From: Microbacterium sufflavum
Lineage (GTDB): Bacteria; Actinomycetota; Actinomycetes; Actinomycetales; Microbacteriaceae
Assembly: GCF_023101165.1 (NCBI RefSeq)
Contig: NZ_CP078076.1
Span: 124,001-188,000 of the forward strand
Length of the DNA: 64,000 bases
Direction: 5' to 3'
Below, one piece after another: positions 25,226 through 33,778 of this stretch (positions are counted from its first letter, which is position 1; every line of letters starts with the position of its first letter). The position numbers were made by a program, and so were the translations under genes. The notes beneath the pieces were generated by a model. It ran no database searches. It had not been told where the DNA came from and saw only the letters and a list, made by a program, of their open reading frames with translations.

Positions 25226-26188
25226 CTACCCCTTGGTAGACCCGGCGAGCAGGCCGCGCACGAAGTAGCGCTGCAGCGCGAAGAACACGATCAGCGGGAT
25301 GATGATCGACACGAACGCACCCGCCGTGAGCAGGTACCAGTCGTTGCCGCGCGTCCCGGTGATCTCGGCCAGCAGCTTCGTGATCGGCGCGGCCGCTCCG
25401 TCGGCGAACACCAGCGCCACGAGCAGGTCGTTCCACACCCACAGGAACTGGAAGATCGCGACCGAGGCGATCGCCGGCATCGTCAGCGGCAGCACGACGC
25501 GGAAGAAGATCTGTCCGCGCGAGGCGCCGTCCACGCGGGCCGCCTCGATGATCTCACCGGGGATCTCCGACATGAAGTTGTGCAGCAGGTAGATCGCCAG
25601 CGGCAGAGCGAACATCGAGTGCGCTATCCACACCTGCGCGTAGCCGTCCGATGCTCCGAGCGGCAGGGTCACCTGCAGACCGAACAGGTTGAGGCCGCGC
25701 GAGAACGAGCTGAGCAGCGGCACCAGCGCCATCTGGATCGGCACGATCTGGAGCGCGAACACGAAGATGAACAGGGCGTTGCGGCCCTTGAAGTCGATCC
25801 ACGCGAACGCATACGCCGCCATGGCCGCGATCATCAGCGGCACCACGGTCGCCGGGATCGTGATGGCGATCGAGTTGATGAACGACTCGAGGATGGTCAG
25901 CTGCGTCGTGCCGGACTGCAGCACATCGACGTAGTTCTCCAGCGTGACCTGCGGGTTCGTGAAGAACGTCCACCATCCGGTCGACTGGATCTCGTCGCGC
26001 GGACGGAACGACGAGATGAACAGCCCGAGCGTCGGGATGGTCCACAGGACCGCGATGACGATCGACGCGGCGGATGCCCACGGACGGGACAGCTTCTTCC
26101 TGGCGCGTCCGGCGGCGCCGTCGAGGCCACCCCCGGTCGTGACGGCGCGCGTGCTGGCCGGGGTCTCGGTGCCTACGGTGTCGGTCAT
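25226..26188 (-). CDS. Sugar ABC transporter permease (MalG-like)
   Basis: 320 residues from ATG 26188, overlapping the stop of the preceding permease gene by 4 nt. After a 45-residue hydrophilic N-terminus there are six membrane helices, with the coupling motif EIIEAARVDGASRGQIFFRVVLPLTMPA typical of binding-protein-dependent sugar importers (CUT1; quoted in parts EIIEAARVDGAS and VVLPLTMPA). With the MalF-like partner it forms the membrane channel. No ATPase gene is in the operon, so a shared MsmK-type ATPase elsewhere is likely. Confidence 0.92.
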   Translation of the reverse strand: MTDTVGTETPASTRAVTTGGGLDGAAGRARKKLSRPWASAASIVIAVLWTIPTLGLFISSFRPRDEIQSTGWWTFFTNPQVTLENYVDVLQSGTTQLTILESFINSIAITIPATVVPLMIAAMAAYAFAWIDFKGRNALFIFVFALQIVPIQMALVPLLSSFSRGLNLFGLQVTLPLGASDGYAQVWIAHSMFALPLAIYLLHNFMSEIPGEIIEAARVDGASRGQIFFRVVLPLTMPAIASVAIFQFLWVWNDLLVALVFADGAAAPITKLLAEITGTRGNDWYLLTAGAFVSIIIPLIVFFALQRYFVRGLLAGSTKG

Positions 26189-27324
26189 CGGATCTCCCGC
26201 TGCTTCTTGATCTGGCGCGCGTTGTAGATGACGATCGGCAGCACCAGGATGAACAGGATGACGGAGAGCGCGGCGCTGCGCCCCGCCTCGAACTTCGAGA
26301 ACTGCGTGTACATCTCGTTCGCGAGCACCGACGTGCCGTAGTTGCCGGCGGTCATGGTGCGGACGATGTCGAACACCTTCAGCGAGGCGATCGAGATCGT
26401 GGTGAGCACGACGATGAGTGCCGGGCGGATCGCCGGCACGGTCACCGAGATGAACCGCTGCCACGCGTTCGCGCCGTCGAGCTCGGCGGCCTCGAGCAGC
26501 TCGGCCGGGACACCCTTGATGGAGGCCGACAGCACGACCATCGCGAAACCGGTCTGGACCCAGATGAGCACGACGATGAGGAACAGGTTGTTCCACGGCT
26601 GGTTCAGCAGCCACTGCTGCGGCGTCCCGCCGAACCACACCAGGATCTGGTTCAGCAGACCGATCTGCTCGAACTCCGGTCCGCGGTACTCGTACATGAA
26701 CCGCCAGATGATGCTCGCGCCGACGAACGAGATCGCCATCGGCATGAACACCAGCACCTTGTAGATCTTCTCGCCGCGGGTCCTGTCGATGAAGACCGCG
26801 TACGCGAGACCGACGATCGTCGAGACCGTCGGCACCAGCAGCACCCAGATGATGGTGTTGACGACCGAGGTGATGCCGTCCGACTGCGTGAAGATCCACA
26901 CGTAGTTGGCGAACCCGACGAACGTGTTGCCCGAGGAGTTCCAGAACGAGGTGTACATGGTCTGGATCGACGGGAGGATGAGGCCGACGAGCAGGAGCAG
27001 CATCGCCGGAGCCATGAAGGCGACGAGCTGGATCAGGTAGCCCGCTCCATCGCGGGACCGGTAGTCCAGGAAGAAGAAGACGGCGCCGACGAGGACCGCG
27101 ACCCCCATCGCCCAGTAGTAGGAGTTGAAGAACCACATCACGGCGAGCGGGATGAGCAGGCACATCGCCAGCCGGATGATGGTGTACTGCGTGCCCCGGC
27201 GTGGAGCGATGTCCACGAGCAGCAGGATGATCGCCACGACCACCGCGAAGGCGATGACCACGGCGACGGCCTGCAGGATCGGCGGGAGCGAGCCGATCCA
27301 TTGGAAAAAGACTGTCGCGTTCAC
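26185..27324 (-). CDS. Sugar ABC transporter permease (MalF-like)
   Basis: 379 residues. Two to three extra N-terminal helices (residues 10-80) precede the CUT1 permease core, which carries the coupling motif ELLEAAELDGANAWQRF and the helix VTVPAIRPALIVVLTTISIA. Large N-terminal additions of this type are usual for MalF. It pairs with the overlapping MalG-like gene downstream, and lies 108 nt after the binding-protein gene with a hairpin in between. Confidence 0.92.
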   Translation of the reverse strand: MNATVFFQWIGSLPPILQAVAVVIAFAVVVAIILLLVDIAPRRGTQYTIIRLAMCLLIPLAVMWFFNSYYWAMGVAVLVGAVFFFLDYRSRDGAGYLIQLVAFMAPAMLLLLVGLILPSIQTMYTSFWNSSGNTFVGFANYVWIFTQSDGITSVVNTIIWVLLVPTVSTIVGLAYAVFIDRTRGEKIYKVLVFMPMAISFVGASIIWRFMYEYRGPEFEQIGLLNQILVWFGGTPQQWLLNQPWNNLFLIVVLIWVQTGFAMVVLSASIKGVPAELLEAAELDGANAWQRFISVTVPAIRPALIVVLTTISIASLKVFDIVRTMTAGNYGTSVLANEMYTQFSKFEAGRSAALSVILFILVLPIVIYNARQIKKQREIR

Positions 27325-27389
27325 GGATTCCCCTTACGTCACGCGGATCGGATCACGGCACCCACGTCGATGTGGGCGCCGAGGGAGCA

Positions 27390-27421
27390 GAGGGGCCGCC
27401 CCTGGTGCGGGGCGGCCCCTC
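27390..27421 (-). terminator. Intra-operon hairpin between binding protein and permeases
   Basis: GAGGGGCCGCCCC pairs perfectly with GGGGCGGCCCCTC around a 6-nt loop, in the 108 nt between the binding-protein stop and the first permease start. Such hairpins often cause partial termination or stabilise the binding-protein message, giving more binding protein than channel. Confidence 0.75.
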
Positions 27422-27432
27422 TTCCCCCGGGA

Positions 27433-28749
27433 TCAGCTGGAGGGCCAGCCGGTCTCGATCTGCGTGAGCACCTCGTCCGTCGAGGTGCCGTTGACCCACG
27501 CGACCATGCCCTTCCAGAAGGTTCCGGCACCGACGGCACCGGGCATCAGGTCGGAGGCGTCGAAGCGGAACGTGGTCTCCGGGTCCTGCAGGATCTTGAT
27601 GGTCTCCTGGAGGATCGGGTCCTTGGCGTTCGCCGGGTCGAGCCCGTTGTTGGCCGAGGTGACGCCGCCGAGGCTCACGCGGCTGTTGGCCCACTCGGGG
27701 CTGGACAGGTACGCGAGCACCTTCTGCGTGGCCTCGGACTCGCTGAACGCGCCGACGATCTCACCGGCGCCCGTGACGGCCGTGTCGCCCTCGGACTCGC
27801 CGGGGAGCATGAACGCCCACACGTCGCCGTCCTCGGCGATGTTCGTGCCCTCGGGGAAGAAGCCCGACAGGAACGAGGCCTGGTGCGTGAGCGCGCACTC
27901 GCCGGCGGCGAGCTTGGGTGCCACGTCGCCGAACGCGGTCGAGTTGATCGAGCGCACGTCGCCGAAGCCCGCGTTGACGTTGGCCGGGTTGAGCAGGATC
28001 TGTCCGACCGAGTCGAACGCCTGCTTGATCTGCGGGTCGGTGAACTTCACGTCGTTGGTGACCCACTGGTCGTAGACGTCGGGTCCGGACTGGCGCAGCA
28101 CGTAGTCCTCGATCCAGTCGGTGCCCGGCCAGCCGGTCGCGGTGCCGGACTCGAAGCCGGCGCACCAGGCGGGCGTGCCCGTGGCGGCCTGGATCTTCTC
28201 GGTCAGCGCCGTCATCTCGTCGAGGGTCTTGGGGACCTCGACGCCCCACTCCGCGAACTTGGCGGGCGAGTACCAGATCCAGCCCTTGACGTTCGCCATG
28301 AGCGGCGCACCGTAGAAGGTGTCTCCGACCGTGCCGTAGTTCACCCAGTCTTCGGTCCAGTACTCGTTGGCGTTCTTCTCGACCTCCTCCGGGGCGGGCT
28401 TCAGGAAGCCGCGGTCGGCGAAGTCGGCGAACAGACCCGGCTGCGGGAAGATCGCGATGTCCGGCGGGTTGCCGCCCTGGGCGCGCGTGCCCAGCTGCGT
28501 CTCGAAGTCCTGGCTGCCCTCGTACTTGATGGTGATGCCGTTCTCGTCGGCCCAGTCCTTCCAGGACTCCTGGAGGAGTTCCGCCTCCGAGTCGACGATC
28601 GTGCCGTAGATCGTGACGGTGGCGTCGTCGCCTCCGCCGCCTCCGGTGCTCGGCGCACCTCCCGGAGCCCCGCAGCCGGCGAGGGCGATGCCCGCGACGC
28701 CCATCAGGGCCAGCGGCACGACCAGCCGGGAACGCTGTGACAGAGCCAT
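27433..28749 (-). CDS. Sugar ABC transporter substrate-binding lipoprotein
   Basis: 438 residues from ATG 28749, with GAGGAG eight nt upstream. The lipobox is LAGC near residue 26, so the protein is a membrane-anchored lipoprotein. The body fits family 1 solute-binding proteins (VTIYGTIVDSEAELLQESWKD in parts; GGNPPDIAIFPQPGLFADFA). Unusually, a GGGGG-rich linker follows the lipidated Cys. First gene of the importer operon. The sugar is unknown; repression by the divergent LacI regulator and a conserved-looking alpha-glucoside importer layout suggest oligosaccharides, which is inference. Confidence 0.92.
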   Translation of the reverse strand: MALSQRSRLVVPLALMGVAGIALAGCGAPGGAPSTGGGGGDDATVTIYGTIVDSEAELLQESWKDWADENGITIKYEGSQDFETQLGTRAQGGNPPDIAIFPQPGLFADFADRGFLKPAPEEVEKNANEYWTEDWVNYGTVGDTFYGAPLMANVKGWIWYSPAKFAEWGVEVPKTLDEMTALTEKIQAATGTPAWCAGFESGTATGWPGTDWIEDYVLRQSGPDVYDQWVTNDVKFTDPQIKQAFDSVGQILLNPANVNAGFGDVRSINSTAFGDVAPKLAAGECALTHQASFLSGFFPEGTNIAEDGDVWAFMLPGESEGDTAVTGAGEIVGAFSESEATQKVLAYLSSPEWANSRVSLGGVTSANNGLDPANAKDPILQETIKILQDPETTFRFDASDLMPGAVGAGTFWKGMVAWVNGTSTDEVLTQIETGWPSS

Positions 28750-28810
28750 GTGAATTCTCCTCTTCGAGTACAGGGTCCCGCTGTCCGTCGCCAGCACCGG
28801 CGTCGATTAG

Positions 28811-28822
28811 GGAACCGATTCC
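28811..28822. promoter_or_regulatory. LacI-type operator, importer side
   Basis: GGAACCGATTCC is a near-palindrome (one mismatch pair) 61 nt upstream of the binding-protein start. It matches the perfect palindrome at 28935-28946 in 11 of 12 positions, indicating a second site for the LacI-family regulator encoded alongside. Confidence 0.7.
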
Positions 28823-28934
28823 AGGCCAACATACTGGCGGCCCGCTCCCCGCACAACACGCAAGGGTCACAAGCTCGCAACCATTCCGATGCGCCGCCGC
28901 GTCGCGGATGGGAGCGCTCCCTCCGGATCAGTGT

Positions 28935-28946
28935 GGAACCGGTTCC
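28935..28946. promoter_or_regulatory. LacI-type operator, regulator side
   Basis: GGAACCGGTTCC is a perfect 12-bp palindrome with the central CG of LacI/GalR operators, 90 nt before the regulator start. Together with the 28811 site, 124 bp away, it points to autoregulation and possible looping across the divergent promoters. Confidence 0.75.
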
Positions 28947-29035
28947 TTTTCCACGGTCGAGCCGCTACGCTGTCACCCGGCGAGCCCGGGCGTCGCCGTC
29001 CCCACATCGAAGTGGACCCTGGTCGAGGAGGACCG

Positions 29036-30040
29036 ATGAGCACGATCGCGGACGTCGCGTCGCGTGCCGGAGTGTCCAAGGCCACCGCGAGCCGGGCGCT
29101 GAGCGGACGCGGCTACGTGTCCGACGAGACACGGCAGCGGGTCATGGACGCCGCAGACGACCTCGCCTACGTCGCCCACTCGTCCGCCACGAGCCTCGCG
29201 ACCGGACGCACGCAGACCGTCGGCCTCGTGATGCCGCCCATCGACCGCTGGTTCTTCGCCGAGCTGCTCGCCGGGGTGCAGGAGTCGCTCCTCTCCGTGG
29301 ACTACGACCTGTCGCTGTACGGCGTTCCCGAGGGGACGCAGACCAGGGAACGGCTGTTCGAGACCGTGCTGCCCGGTCGGAGGTTCGACGGCATCATCGC
29401 GGTGGGCATCCAGCCGAGCGCGCGCGAGCTCGAGCGCCTGCACCGCACGGGTCGCCCGCTGGTCAGCGTCGGGCCGTACAGCGAGGGATCGAGCGCGGTC
29501 TCGATCGACGACACCGCCGCCGCCCGCATCGCCACCGAGCACCTGATCGAGCTCGGCCACGAGGACATCGCGTTCGTGGGGGGCGCGACCGACGCCGCCG
29601 CACTGAGCTACGGCGATGCGCAGCGGCTGGAGGGGTACCACGGCGCGCTCCGCGCGGCGGGCCTGCTCGCCCACGCCCGTGTCGTCGGCGCGGCACCGAC
29701 CATGCCCGGGGGCTATGCCGCGACCGCCGGGCTCCTCGGAGACCGGCGGAACCGGCCCACCGCGATCGTCGGAGTCTGCGACGAGGCGGCGATCGGGGCG
29801 ATCATCGCCGCTCGACGCCTGGGCATCGCCGTGCCCACCGAGCTCAGCGTGGTCGGCATCGACGACCACGCCCATGCGGACATGTTCGCCCTCACCACGA
29901 TCGGGCAGTCTCCCCGCGACCAGGGTCACGAGGCCGTGCGGCTGCTGATCCGACGGATGGCGGAGCCGGAGGCCCCCATCGAGCGGGTGACCGCCCCCTC
30001 GTCGCTCGTCGTGCGCAGCTCCACCGCACCACCCCGCTGA
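29036..30040 (+). CDS. LacI-family transcriptional regulator
   Basis: 334 residues from ATG 29036 (GAGGAGG six nt upstream); codons further upstream in frame are not part of the gene. The N-terminal helix-turn-helix TIADVASRAGVSKATASRALSG (parts: TIADVASRAGVSK, ATASRALSG) is followed by a hinge and a periplasmic-binding-protein-like effector domain ending VGIDDHAHADMFALTTIGQS. It is divergent from the sugar importer operon and likely represses it until the cognate sugar binds. Confidence 0.94.
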   Translation: MSTIADVASRAGVSKATASRALSGRGYVSDETRQRVMDAADDLAYVAHSSATSLATGRTQTVGLVMPPIDRWFFAELLAGVQESLLSVDYDLSLYGVPEGTQTRERLFETVLPGRRFDGIIAVGIQPSARELERLHRTGRPLVSVGPYSEGSSAVSIDDTAAARIATEHLIELGHEDIAFVGGATDAAALSYGDAQRLEGYHGALRAAGLLAHARVVGAAPTMPGGYAATAGLLGDRRNRPTAIVGVCDEAAIGAIIAARRLGIAVPTELSVVGIDDHAHADMFALTTIGQSPRDQGHEAVRLLIRRMAEPEAPIERVTAPSSLVVRSSTAPPR

Positions 30041-30059
30041 GCACCCGTTCCCGGACGCA

Positions 30060-30090
30060 CGAAGGCCCCGGGCGGAACCCGGGGCCTTCG
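30060..30090. terminator. Bidirectional terminator between lacI-type gene and rplL
   Basis: CGAAGGCCCCGGG and CCCGGGGCCTTCG form a perfect 13-bp stem with a 5-nt loop, between the convergent LacI-family gene (stop 30040) and rplL (stop 30113). Confidence 0.85.
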
Positions 30091-30112
30091 CAGAAGCGCT
30101 GGTGCGCTGGAA

Positions 30113-30496
30113 TTACTTGAGGGTGACGGTCGCGCCGGCCTCTTCCAGAGCAGCCTTGGCCTTCTCGGCGGTCTCCTTGTTGGCGCCCTCGAGGACGGCC
30201 TTCGGAGCACCGTCGACGACGGCCTTGGCCTCGCCGAGGCCGAGCGAGGTGAGCTCGCGGACAGCCTTGATGACCTGGATCTTCTTGTCGCCGGCAGCCT
30301 CGAGGATGACGTCGAACGAGTCCTTCTCCTCCTCGGCAGCGGCCTCGCCTGCGCCACCGGCGGCACCGGCAACGGCGACGGGGGCAGCAGCGGTGACCTC
30401 GAACTTCTCCTCGAACGCCTTCACGAAGTCGTTCAGCTCGATGAGGGTGAGGCCGGCAAACTGCTCGAGCAGCTCCTCGGTGGTGAGCTTCGCCAT
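30113..30496 (-). CDS. rplL: 50S ribosomal protein L7/L12
   Basis: 127 residues, AGGAG seven nt before ATG 30496. The N-terminal dimerisation domain ([22 protein letters not shown] region), an Ala/Gly/Glu hinge and the C-terminal factor-binding domain ([20 protein letters not shown] region) are all present. It forms the flexible stalk with L10 and recruits translation factors. 48 nt downstream of rplJ in the usual order. Confidence 0.98.
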   Translation of the reverse strand: MAKLTTEELLEQFAGLTLIELNDFVKAFEEKFEVTAAAPVAVAGAAGGAGEAAAEEEKDSFDVILEAAGDKKIQVIKAVRELTSLGLGEAKAVVDGAPKAVLEGANKETAEKAKAALEEAGATVTLK

Positions 30497-30544
30497 GATG
30501 TATCTCCTAATAGATGGGGTGGTGGTGACGAGATCGCCGGTCGC

Positions 30545-31033
30545 TTACGCGGCCTCTGCGGTCTCCAGCTTTTCGCGAAGCGCGTCGATGGTGGCGGCAG
30601 CCTTGCCCATCGTCGCCTTCATCATTCCCGCGGCCTTCGCCAGCAGAACCTCACGGCTCTCGAGCGAGGCGTACGTGTTGACCTCGTCGGCGGAGAGGGC
30701 CTTGCCCTCGAAGATGCCGGACTTGATCACCAGAAGCGGGTTGGCCTTGGCGAAGTCACGCAGAGCCTTGGCAGTGGCGACGAAGTCACCGTGCACGAAC
30801 GCGACGGCCGACGGACCCTTGAGGTCGTCGTCCAGCGAGGAGATGCCGGCCTTGTTGGCGGCGATCTTGGTCAGCGTGTTCTTCACCACGGCGTACTCGG
30901 CGTCCTGACGGATGCTGTTGCGCAGCTGCTTGAGCTGGGCAACCGTCAGACCGCGGTACTCGGTCAGCAGGACGGCGTTCGAGTTCTCGAATGACTTCGT
31001 GAGCTCGGCGACCGATGCATCCTTCTGCGCCAT
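30545..31033 (-). CDS. rplJ: 50S ribosomal protein L10
   Basis: 162 residues from ATG 31033 (MAQKDASVAEL), AAGGAG seven nt upstream. LTEYRGLTVAQLKQLR and NTLTKIAA are family signatures; the C-terminal helix anchors L12 dimers. Together with L12 it typically represses its own mRNA through the leader upstream. Confidence 0.98.
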   Translation of the reverse strand: MAQKDASVAELTKSFENSNAVLLTEYRGLTVAQLKQLRNSIRQDAEYAVVKNTLTKIAANKAGISSLDDDLKGPSAVAFVHGDFVATAKALRDFAKANPLLVIKSGIFEGKALSADEVNTYASLESREVLLAKAAGMMKATMGKAAATIDALREKLETAEAA

Positions 31034-31229
31034 GGTCACTCCTTGATGTGTACGAGGCGCCGCACGGTGGTGGGGCGCCGGCCTCCGACCCCCTGCAAAG
31101 AGAAGAGCTCCGGCGCAAGCGCACGGAGCTCGGAAGTTCGTGACACCTGCGCGGGCCCCTGCGATGCAGAGCTTCGATCCTGCGTGCTTTGCGCACACAC
31201 GATGACCAGCGGTCTTCGGTTGCCACCCA
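31034..31229 (-). ncRNA. rplJ leader, candidate L10 autoregulatory leader with attenuator
   Basis: The 196-nt leader of rplJ-rplL is rich in inverted repeats. A strong stem GAGCTCCG/CGGAGCTC with inner GTGCGC/GCGC pairing, followed by TTCTCTTT, lies at about 31104-31141 (minus strand) and looks like an intrinsic terminator. In many bacteria L10 leaders bind L10(L12) to regulate the operon; I recognise the position and architecture, not an exact consensus. Confidence 0.5.
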
Positions 31230-31329
31230 CTCTACCTCAGCGCGCGCCCCTCCCCAAATCCCCGGCGGCCGTACGGGGACGCGGCGTGTGCGGGGAGGGA
31301 GCGTCGGCGGACGGGGTTAGGGTTTTCAG

Positions 31330-32010
31330 GTGACCCCCGAACTCCACGCCCGTATCGTCGCGGACTCTCGCGACCGGGTGGCGTGGATGCGGGCGCGGTC
31401 CCGCGGCATCACCGCGACCGACGTCGCCGGACTCACGAGCGAGCGCTCCATCGCCCGTGCCGCCGACTCCAAGCTGGGCGGCGGGCCCCGCTTCGGCGGC
31501 AACGCGTACACCGACCACGGCCGACGGCGCGAGCCGGAGATCGCGGCCTGGGTCGCAGCCACGCACGGGATCCTCCCCTCCTCCGCGCTGTTCCGCGCCG
31601 AGGTGGAGCACCGCCACCTCGCCACGCCCGACGGGATCGCGGTCGACGCCGACGGGCGCATCCGCCTCGCCGAGATCAAGACCACGAACAAGGCGTTCCG
31701 CGGCATCCCGCGCACCTACCTGCGACAGGTCTGGTGGCAGCAGCACGTGCTCGGTGCCGAGCGCACGCTGTTCGTGTGGGAGGAGCACGTCGACTTCGCT
31801 CCGGTGCACGACGAGCCTCGCTGCGTGTGGATCGACCGCGACGACCGCGAGATCGCCAAGCTGGTCGACCTGGCCACCGCCCTGATCGACGAGCTGTACC
31901 GGCGCACCACGGGCCGCGACGTTCCCGCCCGCACGCAGGACGATTCCGCCAGCCGCCGCGAGCAGCTGCGCGAGCGCGACCTCTTCCGCGCCCTCGCCCT
32001 CGCCGACTGA
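31330..32010 (+). CDS. YqaJ-type PD-(D/E)XK nuclease
   Basis: 226 residues from GTG 31330. GITATDVAGL near residue 26 (YqaJ/lambda exonuclease-like start), then GRRREPEIAAW, the metal-binding PDGIAVDADGRIRLAEIKTT region (Asp and the E-x-K pair), and RQVWWQQHVLGAERT. These follow the order of YqaJ-like viral recombinase/exonuclease domains. Phage relatives supply 5'-3' exonuclease for recombination; this copy stands alone with no phage genes around it. Actinobacterial chromosomes often carry such a gene; its job is unknown. Confidence 0.85.
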   Translation: MTPELHARIVADSRDRVAWMRARSRGITATDVAGLTSERSIARAADSKLGGGPRFGGNAYTDHGRRREPEIAAWVAATHGILPSSALFRAEVEHRHLATPDGIAVDADGRIRLAEIKTTNKAFRGIPRTYLRQVWWQQHVLGAERTLFVWEEHVDFAPVHDEPRCVWIDRDDREIAKLVDLATALIDELYRRTTGRDVPARTQDDSASRREQLRERDLFRALALAD

Positions 32011-32032
32011 ACGCCGCACCGCCGGCACGACC

Positions 32033-32527
32033 TCACGTGCAGGTGTTGTTGCCCCCGAGCCCCAGCAGTCCGCCCACCGACAGCGTGCGGGTCGCCGCGG
32101 GCGACACCCAGGCCGTGCCGGGCAGGACGGCCTCGACCCGCACCGTGTTCGACGAGCCGAGCAGACTCCCCAGCAGCGTGCTGAGCAGACCGGAGCTGAT
32201 CGTCGCGGAGTAGGAGTAGGGGCCGCTGCCGCTCTGCGTCACGTTCGCGTTGTCGACCGCGACGTTGTTGATCGACAGTCGCTGCTGCGGCTTGAGGTAT
32301 CCGGAACTCCACGTGATCGTGAAGCCCGTGAACGTGCCGAGCAGGTTGGTCACGCTGCACGAGGTGATCGTGGGCGTCGTCAGCTGCGACGCGGTGAACG
32401 ACCCCGCCGCGTACTCCGGATCGGTGAACCGCGCCTCGGTCGGCTGCACCGCGGGCAGGAGCGCCACGCCGGCCAGGACCCCGACCCCGAGGACACCGGC
32501 GATCGTGCGCCGCCAGGGCCGTGTCAT
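32033..32527 (-). CDS. Exported protein with SipW-substrate-like N-terminus
   Basis: 164 residues from ATG 32527, GGGGAGGGG upstream; the ATG overlaps the frameshifted gene before it (ATGA). The N-terminal segment (IAGVLGVGVLAGVALLPAV, then EARFTDPEYAAGSFTASQL) mirrors the signal peptide and F-T-A-G-x-F motif of the SipW-dependent proteins upstream. The mature part is a small Ser/Thr-rich beta protein with two Cys (TSCSV and the C-terminal NNTCT) that could form a disulfide. Last gene of the SipW operon; function unknown. Confidence 0.8.
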   Translation of the reverse strand: MTRPWRRTIAGVLGVGVLAGVALLPAVQPTEARFTDPEYAAGSFTASQLTTPTITSCSVTNLLGTFTGFTITWSSGYLKPQQRLSINNVAVDNANVTQSGSGPYSYSATISSGLLSTLLGSLLGSSNTVRVEAVLPGTAWVSPAATRTLSVGGLLGLGGNNTCT

Positions 32528-33154
32528 CCTCGCCCCTCCCCGCGCTCTCCTCCGCGACGCCCCCACGCCACGAGAGCCCCGGTCAGCAGCAGTCCGCCGC
32601 CCACCGCCGCCAGCGGCAGCCACGGCGACGGACCCGTGACCGCGAGCGCCGTCGGAGCCCACCGCCGCGCTCTCGCCCGCGCCGTGAGCCAGCACGCGCA
32701 CCTCGGTGCTGCCGGAGCCGTCGGCCGGGTCGAGCGCGATCGTCAGCCGCAGATGCGCGGTCTCGGTGTCACGCATGGCCGTGAGCGGCACCTCGGCGCC
32801 GTCGCGCGGGACGCTCCAGTCCGTCCGCAAGACCGTCGCCCCCGCCGGGCACACCGCGTCCTGCCACGGCTCCGCGCACAGGGCGATGTCGAGCCGCAAC
32901 CGCGCCGACCCGGACGCGCTCACGCCGAGCCGCACGACCCCGGGATCCGGCGCGTCGGCGCTCACCTGCACGTCCCACTGCACCGGCCGGTCGGGTCGCA
33001 GGTCGCGGGCGGCGTCCCAGTCCGCGACCGAGACCAGGCGCAGCACCTGGCCCTGCACCACCTCGGTGGAGGGGGCAGCGACCGCCGCCGCCGGTGCCGC
33101 AAGGGCCAGGCAGACGGGCAGCGCCAGGACCGCGAGCGCGACGCGGGGCCTCAC
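32524..33154 (-). pseudogene. LAxTG-anchored exported protein with an internal frameshift
   Basis: Starts at GTG 33154, overlapping the SipW stop (GTGA). A signal peptide (VALAVLALPVCLALAAPAAA) leads into a beta-rich domain with two Cys. Near 32658-32660 (CCC on the plus strand, GGG in the gene) the frame is lost. With one G removed, the protein would continue as AAVAPTALAVTGPSPW and end in a membrane helix (LPLAAVGGGLLLTGALVAWG) with an Arg-rich tail, a textbook LAxTG class E sortase anchor. As sequenced, the frame runs on into the next gene instead. Either a real inactivating mutation or a homopolymer sequencing error. Confidence 0.7.
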
Positions 33155-33747
33155 GGCGGACCGCCCTCGGTGCGAGCGCGTCGCGGCGACCGCGGCCAGA
33201 AGGCCCACACCACCAGCGCGGCCGCGGCCACGGTCATACCGCCGAGCACGACGGGATGCCCGAGTGCGACGATCACGGTCGCCAGGCCCGGCACCGCGAA
33301 CAGCACGGTGCGCACGGAGGTCACGGTGTACGGAAACGGGTCGTCGACCGCATTCGCATCGCCCCGCAGCGTCAGCACGCGCTCCCCCGCCGCGGCGCCC
33401 GGTTGCACCGCGGTCACGCGGTGGGTCACGGGCAGGTCGCCGGGGCGGTCGACCGTCACGACGTCGCCCACCTCCACCGCCGAGGCAGGGACCCGCTGCA
33501 CCACGGCGACCGATCCGGCCGGGATGGTCGGCGACATCGAGCCCGTGCGGAACAGGATGAGCGTGATCTGCGCCGTGGCCGCCAGCAGCACCAGCACGAT
33601 GCACACGACGCCCGCGGCGGCGGCGAGCCACAGCAGCGCATCGCCCAACGCGCGCGCGAACCCGGGGCGCCGGGTGGGGTGCTGCGCCCGCGCCCCCGCT
33701 TCCCCGCTCTGCTGCGCGCGCGCCTCGCGGCGGGTGAGTGCCGTCAC
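33151..33747 (-). CDS. sipW: SipW-type (ER-type) signal peptidase I
   Basis: 198 residues with an N-terminal membrane helix (about 37-62) and a C-terminal one. Catalytic Ser is in FRTGSMSPTIPAG, and VTHRV and LRGDANAVDD carry the His and Asp of the Ser-His-Asp ER-type peptidases, in place of the Ser-Lys dyad of bacterial LepB. In Bacillus SipW processes TasA and TapA; here the likely substrates are the three exported proteins of the operon. 31 nt downstream of a substrate gene. Confidence 0.9.
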   Translation of the reverse strand: MTALTRREARAQQSGEAGARAQHPTRRPGFARALGDALLWLAAAAGVVCIVLVLLAATAQITLILFRTGSMSPTIPAGSVAVVQRVPASAVEVGDVVTVDRPGDLPVTHRVTAVQPGAAAGERVLTLRGDANAVDDPFPYTVTSVRTVLFAVPGLATVIVALGHPVVLGGMTVAAAALVVWAFWPRSPRRARTEGGPP

Positions 33748-33778
33748 GACCCCTCCTCTCGCTCGTGCCCCGCCGCGG

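Noticed and set aside
25226..27301. A fused 691-residue permease frame
   Set aside because: The upstream portion is antisense-like Arg/His-rich sequence in another frame of the MalF-like gene; the real permease starts at ATG 26188 with an ATGA overlap.
32033..33631. A single 532-residue minus-strand protein joining three genes
   Set aside because: It mixes the second half of the SipW region out of frame, the broken LAxTG gene and an independent exported protein with its own ribosome site; fusion is only apparent.
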